Shown here: one piece after another, positions 1-8,055 of the stretch
Numbering within the stretch: the first letter of the stretch is position 1
Layout of the letters: every line of letters starts with the position of its first letter
Assembly: GCF_036013955.1 (NCBI RefSeq)
Contig: NZ_CP107903.1
Location: forward strand, 2,852,001 to 2,916,000
DNA length: 64,000 bases
Source of the DNA: Streptomyces sp. NBC_00459
Lineage (GTDB): Bacteria > Actinomycetota > Actinomycetes > Streptomycetales > Streptomycetaceae
Direction of reading: 5' to 3'
Program-made: the position numbers and the translations under genes
Notes under the pieces: generated by a model
Databases searched by the model: none
What the model was told of the DNA's origin: nothing
The model's input: the letters and a program-made list of their open reading frames with translations, nothing else

Positions 1-422
1 ATCCGTACGGGGTGCCCGTCGGGCGCGTACTCCGCTTCCGCCGTGTCCGCGCCATCGTGGTGGGCCCGTGCCAGCTGGTCCAACAGCCCGCCGATGGTGG
101 GCACTTCCTCGGGTGCGCGCTGGACGGCGCCCCGCGCGCTCTCGTCGAGCCCGACCGCCTTGGCCACCTTCCCGTCCCGGACCGTCACCCGGAACGTGCC
201 GATCAGGCTGCGCTCCCCCTCGCTCGACGTGAGCGTGTAGACGTACGAGGCGGGTTCCTCCCAGGACTCCGCGAACGACGAGAACGAGGAGGTGGGGGTG
301 GGCGAGGACGCCGACGCGCCCTGCCCCGACACCGAGGCTCCGGAGTCCCCTTCGCAGCCGGCGAGCGTGCACACCAGCCCCGCGACCAGTACGACGGACG
401 ACAGCAATCGGACCGAAGCCAT
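1..422 (-). CDS. Secreted lipoprotein, DUF6174-like (3' end beyond window)
   Basis: The gene reads leftward off the window edge, so only the first ~140 residues are visible. The N-terminus is a lipoprotein signal: a positively charged start, a hydrophobic core and the lipobox LAGC around residue 25, followed by a Ser/Thr/Pro-rich spacer. The mature part has a YVYTLTSSEGE segment, a TFRVTVRDGKV strand and an acidic helix, a pattern I associate with DUF6174 lipoproteins of actinomycetes. It would be anchored on the outer face of the membrane; no activity is known. ATG at 422 is chosen because the signal peptide starts there and a GGGG-type ribosome site lies just upstream. Confidence 0.7.
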   Translation of the reverse strand, partial: MASVRLLSSVVLVAGLVCTLAGCEGDSGASVSGQGASASSPTPTSSFSSFAESWEEPASYVYTLTSSEGERSLIGTFRVTVRDGKVAKAVGLDESARGAVQRAPEEVPTIGGLLDQLARAHHDGADTAEAEYAPDGHPVR

Positions 423-535
423 GGTGATCCCCCTGAACAGTGAACGAGTACCGACTGCGGACTACCGCTAACCGCTACGACGCGGCTTTGCCGGGAAACG
501 TTCATCCGAGAGGTCGATCCGACAAGCGGAGGCTC

Positions 536-1279
536 TCAGGCCGCGCGGCCCCGCCCGTCGGCGGTCGGGTCCGTCGCCACCCCGGCGATCTGCGCGAGGA
601 ACGCGTCGACGAGGTCGTACGCCCGCTGCCGTGACTCCTCGTGCCGGGCGCGGGTCTCCGCGAGCAGCCGGTCCGGGTCCTCGCCGTGCGCCCTGGCCTC
701 GCGCCGGCCGGCGGCGTCCAGCCACTGGAGCAGTGTCTCCTCGTCGAGCTCGGGATGGAACTGCACCCCGAGCGCCCGTCCGGCCCGGAAGGCCTGCGGG
801 CCGACCGCGCTGCGGGCCAGCTCGACCGCACCCGGCGGGACGGTGAACCGGTCGAAGTGCCACTGGAACCACGGCCCGGCCGGAATCAGCCCGGGTACGT
901 CCGACTCGACGGCCGTCCAGCCGATCTCGTGCCGGGGAGCCGCCTCGACGCTCCCCCCGAGGGCGGTGGCGAGTGCCTGTGCCCCGAAGCAGATGCCGAG
1001 CACGGGCAGCTCGGCGGCGTGCGCGGTGCGCAGGAGCTCCAGTTCGCCGTCGATCCAGGGGGCGACCTTGGACCTGTCGTAGACCGACCAGGGCGCGCCG
1101 AGCAGCACGATCAGGTCGTAACCGGCCGGGTCGGGGAAGTCGAACCCGACGCCGGGGCTGTCGTGGCGCTCGGCCGGTACGACGGTCAACTCGTCGATTT
1201 CGTAGCCGAGTCGGGCGATGCGGTCGCCGACGGGACCGGACAGCGAGAGATGGTCGTGACGTATGACGAGGGCGCGCAC
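536..1279 (-). CDS. Class I (type 1) glutamine amidotransferase-like protein
   Basis: A 247-residue protein of the GATase1 / GMP-synthase amidotransferase fold. The nucleophile elbow is LGICFGAQ, with the catalytic Cys after LPVLGI, and the C-terminal His-x-Glu is in GVQFHPE, so the Cys-His-Glu triad is complete. Stand-alone members hydrolyse glutamine or related gamma-glutamyl compounds, but the partner or substrate is unknown here. GTG at 1279 is preferred because GGAG lies six bases upstream; a longer open frame running through the neighbouring regulator is not real. It is downstream of, and in the same direction as, the MarR gene (about 48 bp gap) and is probably co-transcribed with it. 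Confidence 0.8.
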   Translation of the reverse strand: MRALVIRHDHLSLSGPVGDRIARLGYEIDELTVVPAERHDSPGVGFDFPDPAGYDLIVLLGAPWSVYDRSKVAPWIDGELELLRTAHAAELPVLGICFGAQALATALGGSVEAAPRHEIGWTAVESDVPGLIPAGPWFQWHFDRFTVPPGAVELARSAVGPQAFRAGRALGVQFHPELDEETLLQWLDAAGRREARAHGEDPDRLLAETRARHEESRQRAYDLVDAFLAQIAGVATDPTADGRGRAA

Positions 1280-1326
1280 GGGGTTCTCCACTTCGTAAGC
1301 GACATGGCCGGGTCGAGGTCCGGGGA

Positions 1327-1923
1327 TCAGCTCTTGGGGCGCCGTCCGCTGCGGCGCGGAGCGGGTTCGGCGCCGTCGAGCAGTTCCAGCCGACGGTCCT
1401 CCCCGTGGGTCTCGACCTGGACGACGATCCTGCGCAGCGCGTCCGCGGTGGCCCGGCACTCCTCGGCGCTCAGAGGGGCGGCGACGAAGGCCTCCTCGGC
1501 GTTGAAGTCGGGGAACAGCGTCCGCATCAGCGTCTCGCCCTCGTCCGTGAGCCCGAGCAGCACCCGCCGTCCGTCCGAAGGGTGCTCGATACGCCGGACC
1601 AGCCCACGTGACTCCAGCGTCCGGGCCACTCCGGTGAGTGTCCCCTTGGAGATCCCGGCCTCCTCGGCGACGAGCCGTGTCTCGGTCTCCCCGGAGATCC
1701 AGACGACCCACAGCACGACGAACCCGGTCCAGGTGAGATCCACCCCGCGCAACACGGAGTTCTCGACATGCTGGCGCACGGCGGAGGCGGCCCGGTGGAT
1801 GTTCGCGACGACGGCCATCTGGTCGTGCTGGATCGAAATGTCCCCGAGCTTGGCCTTGACCAACTGCTCGGTCTCGACGATCGGTCGCTGCGTCACCGGC
1901 ACATCCCCATCCACCCCGTCCAT
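1327..1923 (-). CDS. MarR family transcriptional regulator
   Basis: A winged-helix regulator of about 198 residues. The recognition region reads VAEEAGISKGTLTGVARTLESRGLV, split here as helix 'AEEAGISKGTLTGVARTL' followed by the wing 'RRIEHPSDGRRVLLGLT', the standard MarR DPxDxR-type wing. ATG at 1923 is chosen. An in-frame TTG at 1947 lies inside a 16-bp motif shared with the promoter of the next gene upstream and is better read as operator DNA. It lies between a luciferase-like oxidoreductase gene and the glutamine amidotransferase gene, all on the same strand. It likely autoregulates and controls the oxidoreductase; the ligand is unknown. Confidence 0.85.
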   Translation of the reverse strand: MDGVDGDVPVTQRPIVETEQLVKAKLGDISIQHDQMAVVANIHRAASAVRQHVENSVLRGVDLTWTGFVVLWVVWISGETETRLVAEEAGISKGTLTGVARTLESRGLVRRIEHPSDGRRVLLGLTDEGETLMRTLFPDFNAEEAFVAAPLSAEECRATADALRRIVVQVETHGEDRRLELLDGAEPAPRRSGRRPKS

Positions 1924-1933
1924 ACGCACATTC

Positions 1934-1949
1934 TCGTTCGGCACCAAAT
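1934..1949. promoter_or_regulatory. Candidate MarR operator at the MarR gene start
   Basis: On the minus strand this reads ATTTGGTGCCGAACGA. It matches 13 of 16 positions of ATTTGATGCCAAACAA at 3069-3084, just upstream of the neighbouring oxidoreductase. Both are imperfect dyads around TTTG-N4-CRAA. Function is inferred only from recurrence and position. Confidence 0.4.
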
Positions 1950-2032
1950 TGTACGGAGGACACGGAAGGCGCCCCGGCAGGCGCGGGGAACTGTGCGATC
2001 AACCACACGCAGCCCGCGCGGACCCACCGGCA

Positions 2033-2981
2033 TCACATGGCGGACGCTCCTGCGGAAACCCGCCGCATCACGTCCCGGCAGAAGGCCCCGACCCCGTCCG
2101 GATCATCGGTGAACTGCGACGGCTTCACACAGAACGTCGTGAACCCCGACTCCATCTGCTCCGGAATCGAAGCCAGCGCCGCCCCGAGATCCGCACAGGA
2201 CCGCTCATCGGGGAACACCACCCGCACTCCCCCGATCATCTCCAGCTCGGACACATCCCGTCCCGCCTCCTTCATCGCCTCCCCGAGCACCTTCAGCTCG
2301 TCGGCCGTGGGCCGCCCCAGCGGGTTGAAGGCGTGCCCGTACCTCACCAGCCGCCGCACCATCGCCGTGTGCATCCCGGCCCCGCCGAAACACAGCCGGG
2401 GCCCGTCCGGCCGGTACGCCTTGGGCTCGAAGTACACGTTCTCGAAGGGGTAGTTCCCGCCCTCGTGGGACACCGGCGACGGGCCCCACAACTTCGCCCA
2501 GATCTCCAGGTGTTCGTCCAGCAGCCGGCCCCGCCGGGCGAAGGGGACCCCGAGCGCGTCGTACTCGTCGCGGCTCCAGCTGACGTTGGGCAGCACTATC
2601 AGCCGCCCCTCACAGAGCAGGTCGAGCGTGCCCAACTCCCGCGCCAGCAGCAGGGGATGGCGCAGCGGGGCGATCACGGCCGAGGCGGCCAGCCGGATCC
2701 GTTCGGTCACCGAGGCGATCGCGCCGAGCAGGATCAGGGAGTTGGGCCAGGGCATGTACGGGTCCTGGTTGCCCGGCAGGGCCCAGTCGCGCGGGTTGCC
2801 CATGACGCCGTTCACGCCGGCGTCGGGGCCGAGCACGATGTGCTCGCTGAGCATCACCGAGTCGAATCCGGCGTCCTCGGCCTCCCGGGCCCAGCGCACC
2901 AGCAGCGGCAGGTCGACGCGCCCGCCGGTCATGGTCCAGTTCTCACTGAGGACCAGTTGCATACGAGGAGCTGCGGTCATG
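2033..2981 (-). CDS. LLM class (luciferase-like, F420-type) oxidoreductase
   Basis: A TIM-barrel flavin/F420-dependent oxidoreductase of about 315 residues. Family features visible are the N-terminal strand and helix with AEDAGFDSVMLSEH, the 'RIRLAASAVIAPLRHPLLLARELGTLD' stretch typical of the barrel (residues ~85-110), and 'GRLIVLPNVSW'. ATG at 2981 (MTAAPRMQLVLSEN) is preferred because the family starts there. An alternative ATG at 3070 would add 29 poorly conserved residues and would sit on the candidate operator. Substrate is unknown. Regulation by the adjacent MarR is suggested by the shared 16-bp motif. Confidence 0.8.
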
Positions 2982-3068
2982 GTCGTACGCACTCCGTTCT
3001 CCTCGCCGACGTCCTCGCCGACGCCCTCACCAAGGCTGGGGCCGACGTCTCGGCGAAGGCTACTTTTC

Positions 3069-3084
3069 ATTTGATGCCAAACAA
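3069..3084. promoter_or_regulatory. Candidate MarR operator upstream of LLM oxidoreductase
   Basis: ATTTGATGCCAAACAA contains the dyad TTTG-ATGC-CAAA. It is 13/16 identical to the element at the MarR gene start (1934-1949) and lies about 90 bp upstream of the chosen oxidoreductase start, in a promoter-like position. The flanking DNA is locally AT-rich. Confidence 0.4.
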
Positions 3085-3143
3085 TAAATGGTCCAGATCC
3101 CCCCCGGCAAGGGGTGAGCGGTGTTCGTCGACGGAACGGCTGG

Positions 3144-4223
3144 TCAGGCAGTGGCCGTCGGGGCCCCGACGGACAGGGAACGGGAGGTGGCGCCCTGGTC
3201 CGGGCAGCCGCAGGACGCCCGGACGACCAGGCGGGACGCGAAGCGGCGGGTGCGGTCCGTCTCGCCGGGAGTCGTCGCGTCGAGTTCCGGGTCGAGCGCC
3301 ATGTCCACCGCCCTGCGGGCCATCGCCTCGCGGTCGGACGCGACCGTAGTCAGCGGCGGGTCGGTCATCGCCGCCTCCTTGACGTCGTCGAAGCCCGACA
3401 CCGCGAGCTCCCCCGGTACGTCGACGCCCAGTTCACGGGCCGCCCGCAGCAGGCCGATGGCCTGGTCGTCCGTCGAGCAGAACACGGCGGTCGGCCGGTC
3501 GGGGGCGGCGAGCAGGCGCAGCGCGATCCCGTAGGTGTCGTACCGGTTGTAGGGGGCGTGGAAGAGCAGTCCCTCGGTGGGGCGGCCGGCGTCCGCCATC
3601 GCCTTGCGCCAGCCCTCGACATGGTCGGCGACGGGATCCCCGGCCAGGGGAGCGGATCCGGGACCGCCCAGGCAGGCCACGGCGGTGTGCCCGTGCTGGA
3701 GGAGGTGCCGGGTGGCGAGCCTGGCGCCCTCGACGTCGTCCGTGACCACGGCGAACTTCCGTACGGAAGCGGACCGTTCGTGCATCAGCACGACCCGGGT
3801 GTCCATGGTGTCGAGCTCGGCGGCGATCCGGTCACCGAGCCCCAGACTGACCAGGATCAGCGCCGACACCCGCATCCCCAGAAAGGCGTGCAGGTAATGG
3901 ATTTCGCGCTCCTCCTGGTAATCGGAGTTGCCGACGAGCACCATTTTTCCCCGGTCGGCGGCGGCGCGTTCCAACGCGTGGGTGATTTCCCCGAAAAATG
4001 GCTGACGGGCGTCCGGAACGATCAGCCCCAGCAGGTCCGTACGGCGACTGGCCATGGCCTGGGCCACCCGGTCGGGCCGGTAGCCGAGCTCTTTCACGGC
4101 TTCGAGAACGCGTCGGCGTTTCTCCGCGGAGACGGGCCGGGGGCCATTGTTGACGACGTAACTGACGACCGCGCTGGAAGTTCCCGCGAGTCTGGCGACG
4201 TCGTCCCGTGTCACCTTTGTCAC
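3144..4223 (-). CDS. LacI family transcriptional regulator
   Basis: A 359-residue LacI/GalR regulator. The N-terminal HTH (residues ~5-50) shows [20 protein letters not shown] and a hinge with [17 protein letters not shown], followed by a periplasmic-binding-protein-like ligand domain ([38 protein letters not shown]). Length is slightly above the usual 330-345 because of a Cys-containing tail ([11 protein letters not shown]). The inducer is probably a sugar but is not identifiable. It is transcribed away from the antiporter gene. A weak dyad around AACGTT at about 4257-4275 in its promoter could be an autoregulatory site. Confidence 0.88.
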   Translation of the reverse strand: MTKVTRDDVARLAGTSSAVVSYVVNNGPRPVSAEKRRRVLEAVKELGYRPDRVAQAMASRRTDLLGLIVPDARQPFFGEITHALERAAADRGKMVLVGNSDYQEEREIHYLHAFLGMRVSALILVSLGLGDRIAAELDTMDTRVVLMHERSASVRKFAVVTDDVEGARLATRHLLQHGHTAVACLGGPGSAPLAGDPVADHVEGWRKAMADAGRPTEGLLFHAPYNRYDTYGIALRLLAAPDRPTAVFCSTDDQAIGLLRAARELGVDVPGELAVSGFDDVKEAAMTDPPLTTVASDREAMARRAVDMALDPELDATTPGETDRTRRFASRLVVRASCGCPDQGATSRSLSVGAPTATA

Positions 4224-4507
4224 CGGGTGAGTCTACGGGCGTCAAATAGCCTGCTGGAAAGGAACGTTGGCTTTCGGCCAGGGCGCCGAAACGGGTTCGC
4301 GGATGCTTCGTGCCGGGCATCGTGAGGACAGGACCGACAGGACGGGACGGCAGCGGCGCCGGGCGGAAGGCCGGTGTGCGGCTTTTCCCCCGGCACCGGG
4401 GCCCCTACCATTCACCTGCCCCACGGGCGGTCACACCCGTTCCGCCGGGGGGCGTCTCCGGTCGTGCCGTACGGCGCGCGGGGCCGGAGCGGAGGGGGGA
4501 CAAGGCC

Positions 4508-5719
4508 ATGGGGACATCCTTGCGCACCCGTTTACGAAGGCTGCCCGACGTGGTCCCCGGAATCGTGCTCGGCGCCGCGGGCCTGCTCGCGGTCGGAGTG
4601 CTGACCGGCCTGGCGGTGGACGCCTCGGGGCTGGTGCGTTCCGACGGCTATGCGCTCGGGGCGGCACTGCTGCTCGCGGTCGGCCTGTACGGGAGCACGT
4701 ACTCGATCGATCTCGGGGCGCTGCGGGCCGATCTGCCCGGTGTGGTGGCCGCGGTCACCCTGGGTGTGGTTCTCAAGGCCGGGCTGATCGCCGGCACGAT
4801 GGTGCTGGTGTTCCGGCGGCCGGAGTACCTGGTGCTCGGTATCGCCGTCGCCCAGATCGACCCGCTGTCGGTCGCCGCCCTGACCGGCAAGGGGCGGATG
4901 TCACCGCGCGCCCAGTCGCTGCTGACGGCGTGGGCGTCGTTCGACGACCCGATGACGGTTCTGCTGACGCTGTATCTGGCGGGGTACGCCTACACGGCGG
5001 CGGGCCACGAGGGCGCCCCCGGGATCAGCCGGGGCGCGGGCGGCGACTACGCGACCGGGCTCCTCTTCAACGCCGTGCTCCTGGCCGCCGTCGTGCTGTT
5101 GTGGTGGGCCGGACGCCGGGCGGTGTCACGGTTGCCGGACGTGCCGGCGGTCCGGCGTACCAAGGCCGGCGGGGCGGTGCTGCTCGTCGGGGCGATGCTG
5201 GTGCTCGCGGCGATGAACCAGCTGATGCTCGCAGTGGCGCTGGCCGGTCTCGTGCTGCGTGCCACGGTGCTCGACAAGGCGGTCGGCCGGGCGGTGGGCG
5301 GCGCGTTCCTCGCCGCGTTCCTGACACTCGGGCTGCTGCTCGCACACGGGGTGCGGCTGTGGCCCGGGTTCGTGCTCGGTGTGTCGGCTTTCGCCGCGCA
5401 GGCGGTGGTGGCACTGGGCGTACTGCCTTTGTTCGTACGGGAGTTGGAGCGCCGCGACCGGATCGCGCTCGGCCTCGGCCAGCAGAACGGCATCACGGCC
5501 GTGCTGATCGCCCTGACCCTGGAGCGGGACTTCCCGGGCACCGTCGCGATCGTCGGCCCGGCCGTCATCACCGTCAACCTGCTGCACGGCACCTCGCAGG
5601 CGCTCCTGGCACACCCGCCCGGCCGATGGCGGGCACGCACCCGCCGGGAACTCTCCTCCGACGCCGAGCGTCACTCTCCGTACGACCAGCAGGCGGACGA
5701 CGAACAGCCGGTCGCATGA
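4508..5719 (+). CDS. Cation/proton antiporter, CPA (NhaP-like) family
   Basis: An integral membrane protein of 403 residues with about 11-12 hydrophobic segments, e.g. VVPGIVLGAAGLLAVGVLTG and AALLLAVGLYGSTYS. The 'AQIDPLSVAAL' and 'LLTAWASFDDPMTVLL' stretches carry the paired acidic residues used by CPA exchangers, and GQQNGITAVLIAL resembles the family's later transport helix. It is predicted to exchange Na+ or K+ for protons. ATG 4508 follows a strong GGAGGGGGGAC ribosome site. Codon 9 (4532-4534) is TTA, the rare bldA-read leucine codon, so expression may depend on development. The tail is hydrophilic and Asp/Gln-rich. Confidence 0.8.
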   Translation: MGTSLRTRLRRLPDVVPGIVLGAAGLLAVGVLTGLAVDASGLVRSDGYALGAALLLAVGLYGSTYSIDLGALRADLPGVVAAVTLGVVLKAGLIAGTMVLVFRRPEYLVLGIAVAQIDPLSVAALTGKGRMSPRAQSLLTAWASFDDPMTVLLTLYLAGYAYTAAGHEGAPGISRGAGGDYATGLLFNAVLLAAVVLLWWAGRRAVSRLPDVPAVRRTKAGGAVLLVGAMLVLAAMNQLMLAVALAGLVLRATVLDKAVGRAVGGAFLAAFLTLGLLLAHGVRLWPGFVLGVSAFAAQAVVALGVLPLFVRELERRDRIALGLGQQNGITAVLIALTLERDFPGTVAIVGPAVITVNLLHGTSQALLAHPPGRWRARTRRELSSDAERHSPYDQQADDEQPVA

Positions 5720-5860
5720 CCGGAGTCCGGGAGTACGGAGTCCCGGAGTGCGGAGTTCCGGCGGCCCGGAAATGTGGGACAGACGGCGACCGCGGGGAAT
5801 GCAAGACGTACGAGACCTACCAGGCATGTGAAGTGCCGGCACCGGACGGGGGAGACGCTG

Positions 5861-6802
5861 ATGAGGCGGGCGAGGAGATCAGGTGTGCGAGGGGTGCCCT
5901 GCGACGGCACCCGGCCGCTGACCCGGAGCACCAGGAGCACTCGGAGCACAGCTCCCCCGGCCCGCCGACCACGCGCGCGGCACGCCCGGCACGCGGTGAC
6001 CGGGGCGGCTCTCCTGCTGCTGGCCACCGGTGCCGCACCGGCCTTCGCAGCGTCCGCCGGGGGCGCCGACTCCCCTGAGCGGGATGCCCAGTTGGTGTAC
6101 TGCCTCGATCCCGTCCACCGCACCGACCTGCTCACCGCGGCCGTCCGGCTGGGACTGCTGAAGGCCGATGACCGGGTGACGCCGGAACAGTGGTCCAGGG
6201 ACCACGACGACGACTTCGGGCGGACCTGTGCCGCGCTCATGGCCGCCGACGCGGACTCCCCGGGAACGGCGGCACAGGGCGAGGGTGCGGACGAGGACGG
6301 CTGGTTGATGGCCCTGCTCAAGCAGCTGCCCCTGCTCCTGGTGGGCGCGCTGCTCACCCTGGGCGGCCAGTCCTTCGAGCGCGGCCGGTCCCAACAGCAT
6401 GCGCTGCAGCAGGAGTTGGCGACGACGGAGAGCGCGTACCGGGTGGCCGCACGGGAGTATCTCGCCGAGTACGGCCTGCGGGAGCGGCCGGACCACTCGG
6501 CGGTGCGTGCCACCCGGGAGGCGCTGGCCGCCGCCCTCTCCCGGGTGCCCGGTCCCCCGGCCCGGCGTGCGGCGGCCGAGCGGCTCGCCGACGCGCTGCC
6601 GCTGGCCGATCCGTTGCCATGGACCAGCGGGGAGTATCTGACCGACTCGGAGGACCGTGTCCGTGGCGCGAACGAGGAGCACGCCTTGGTGGAGCGCTGC
6701 CTGCGCGCCCTGCCCGAGCTCAACCGCTCCTCCTCGTACTGGAGTTGGTACCGCGCGCGGAGCCGCTCCGCGCGTTCCGGGGCGACGGGGGGTGCCGAAT
6801 GA
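5861..6802 (+). CDS. Two-pass membrane protein coupled to a P-loop ATPase
   Basis: I do not recognise a family. The 313-residue product starts with a long Arg/Ser/Thr-rich N-region and a hydrophobic signal or anchor (GAALLLLATGAAPAFA), then a ~75-residue domain with two Cys. A second membrane segment follows (LPLLLVGALLTLGG, residues ~150-165), then a helical, probably coiled-coil cytosolic part (QQHALQQELATTESAYRVAA onward). ATG 5861 has GGGGGAG upstream. Its stop overlaps the next gene's start as ATGA, so the two are translationally coupled and the protein is plausibly the membrane partner of that ATPase. Confidence 0.65.
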   Translation: MRRARRSGVRGVPCDGTRPLTRSTRSTRSTAPPARRPRARHARHAVTGAALLLLATGAAPAFAASAGGADSPERDAQLVYCLDPVHRTDLLTAAVRLGLLKADDRVTPEQWSRDHDDDFGRTCAALMAADADSPGTAAQGEGADEDGWLMALLKQLPLLLVGALLTLGGQSFERGRSQQHALQQELATTESAYRVAAREYLAEYGLRERPDHSAVRATREALAAALSRVPGPPARRAAAERLADALPLADPLPWTSGEYLTDSEDRVRGANEEHALVERCLRALPELNRSSSYWSWYRARSRSARSGATGGAE

Positions 6803-7929
6803 TCGGGCCGCTCGACGAGACGGAGAACGCCAACCCGTTCGGTGTGTTCCTACCGGAGGTGAGGGATCTGCTGCCGGTGGGGCACGCCCGGCCGAGGGCC
6901 GACCACCCGCTGGTGCCCTGGAAGGACGAGAGCCACACCCACCAGTGGGTGGACGTCGACCACGCCGGGCAACAGCTCGACCGGTTCGAGCAGTGTCTGA
7001 GGGACGAGCTGCCCGGGCTGCTCCTGCCGAAGGAGCGAGGGCATCTGATCGTGGTGACCGGGCCGGTGGGCATGGGCAAGACGACCCTCATCCACCGGTG
7101 CGTGCAGCGGGCGCACGAGTATCTCCAGGAGCTCTCGCGGCACTTCGAGGAACAGGCGCGCCCCAACCTCGCGCCGCGTCCCGTCGTGGCGATGGCCGGG
7201 GGCTACAAGAACGGCGGGGAGGAGGTCAGTTGGGACGGCCGCGGCAATTTCGCCGACACCCAGGAGATCAACGCGGCCATTCGCGACAAGCTCGTCGAGA
7301 CACTTGAGGAGGAGTTCCCCGGGGTGTCGCTCGACCCGTCCGTCACCGGGGACGACGTCCGCGGGGCGTTCAGCAGCATCAGCAAGCTGCTCGCCCAGCA
7401 GAACAGTGTGCTGTTCGCCATCGTCCCGCACATCGACTGGCGGGACGCCGGGGGCGAGGTCCGCACGAACTTCCTCAAGACGTGGCTGAGCCACGCACAG
7501 AGCCGGATCGTACTGTTCGTCGAGATCAGTCACCAGAATCCGAGGACTGCGGGCGAGGTGATCGCGGGACTGCCCACGAACACGGCGGTCACCCATCTCT
7601 CGCTCGGTTCGCTCGCCACGGAGGACACCGTGAAGTTCACCGAGGCCGCCCGCGGCGGCCATCCCGACCCCGAGGACGCACCGCCGCTGCCCGCGATCCC
7701 GGGGCAGGGGCAAGGGCCGGGCCAGGGGTCGGCCCCGGCGCAGGACCCGTGGCGCCATGCCGACGTGAGATATCTGCGCCAGGAGTGCTTCAGGGTGGCC
7801 GAGCGGCAGAGACTCGCGGGTGGCCGTGTGCGCGTGACCGCCGCCGATCTCGCCGCGCCCACCCTCGACTCCGCGGACCTGGGCCGCGCGTCCGCCGACC
7901 CGGCTCGCCCGCCGCGCAGACCCGCCTAG
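6799..7929 (+). CDS. STAND/AAA-like P-loop ATPase
   Basis: A 376-residue protein with a clear Walker A, VVTGPVGMGKTTLIHR (residues ~88-103), and a hydrophobic strand ending in Asp (VLFAIVPHIDW) as a possible Walker B. 'SRIVLFVEISHQNPR' resembles a sensor region. The C-terminus has a Gly/Gln/Pro low-complexity linker (GQGQGPGQGSAPAQ) followed by a helical tail. Its start overlaps the stop of the membrane-protein gene (ATGA). It is followed 126 bp later by a second, larger ATPase in the same direction, near the Fxs genes. It is predicted to act as a signalling or conflict-system NTPase; the partner is inferred from gene order only. Confidence 0.65.
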   Translation: MIGPLDETENANPFGVFLPEVRDLLPVGHARPRADHPLVPWKDESHTHQWVDVDHAGQQLDRFEQCLRDELPGLLLPKERGHLIVVTGPVGMGKTTLIHRCVQRAHEYLQELSRHFEEQARPNLAPRPVVAMAGGYKNGGEEVSWDGRGNFADTQEINAAIRDKLVETLEEEFPGVSLDPSVTGDDVRGAFSSISKLLAQQNSVLFAIVPHIDWRDAGGEVRTNFLKTWLSHAQSRIVLFVEISHQNPRTAGEVIAGLPTNTAVTHLSLGSLATEDTVKFTEAARGGHPDPEDAPPLPAIPGQGQGPGQGSAPAQDPWRHADVRYLRQECFRVAERQRLAGGRVRVTAADLAAPTLDSADLGRASADPARPPRRPA

Positions 7930-8055
7930 CTGCGGGGCTCCCCACCCGCCCGTTCCCCTCGTACACGGGAACGCGTACACAGGAACCGAACAGCCGCACA
8001 GATGTACCCGATCGCCGCTCCCAAGGCCGACACCGGACACACGAGGAGTGCCAAC

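Noticed and set aside
536..2008. 490-codon minus-strand open frame spanning amidotransferase and MarR
   Set aside because: The upstream half is antisense or out-of-frame with the MarR gene and has no family pattern; the amidotransferase starts at 1279 with a good ribosome site.
641..3349. Very long plus-strand open frames (also at 12817-15681 and 53643-55583)
   Set aside because: These are high-GC shadow frames opposite well-supported genes, rich in Arg/Gly/Pro with no domain pattern.
4254..4275. LacI autoregulatory operator around AACGTT
   Set aside because: The arms match poorly; only mentioned as a weak possibility in the LacI entry.
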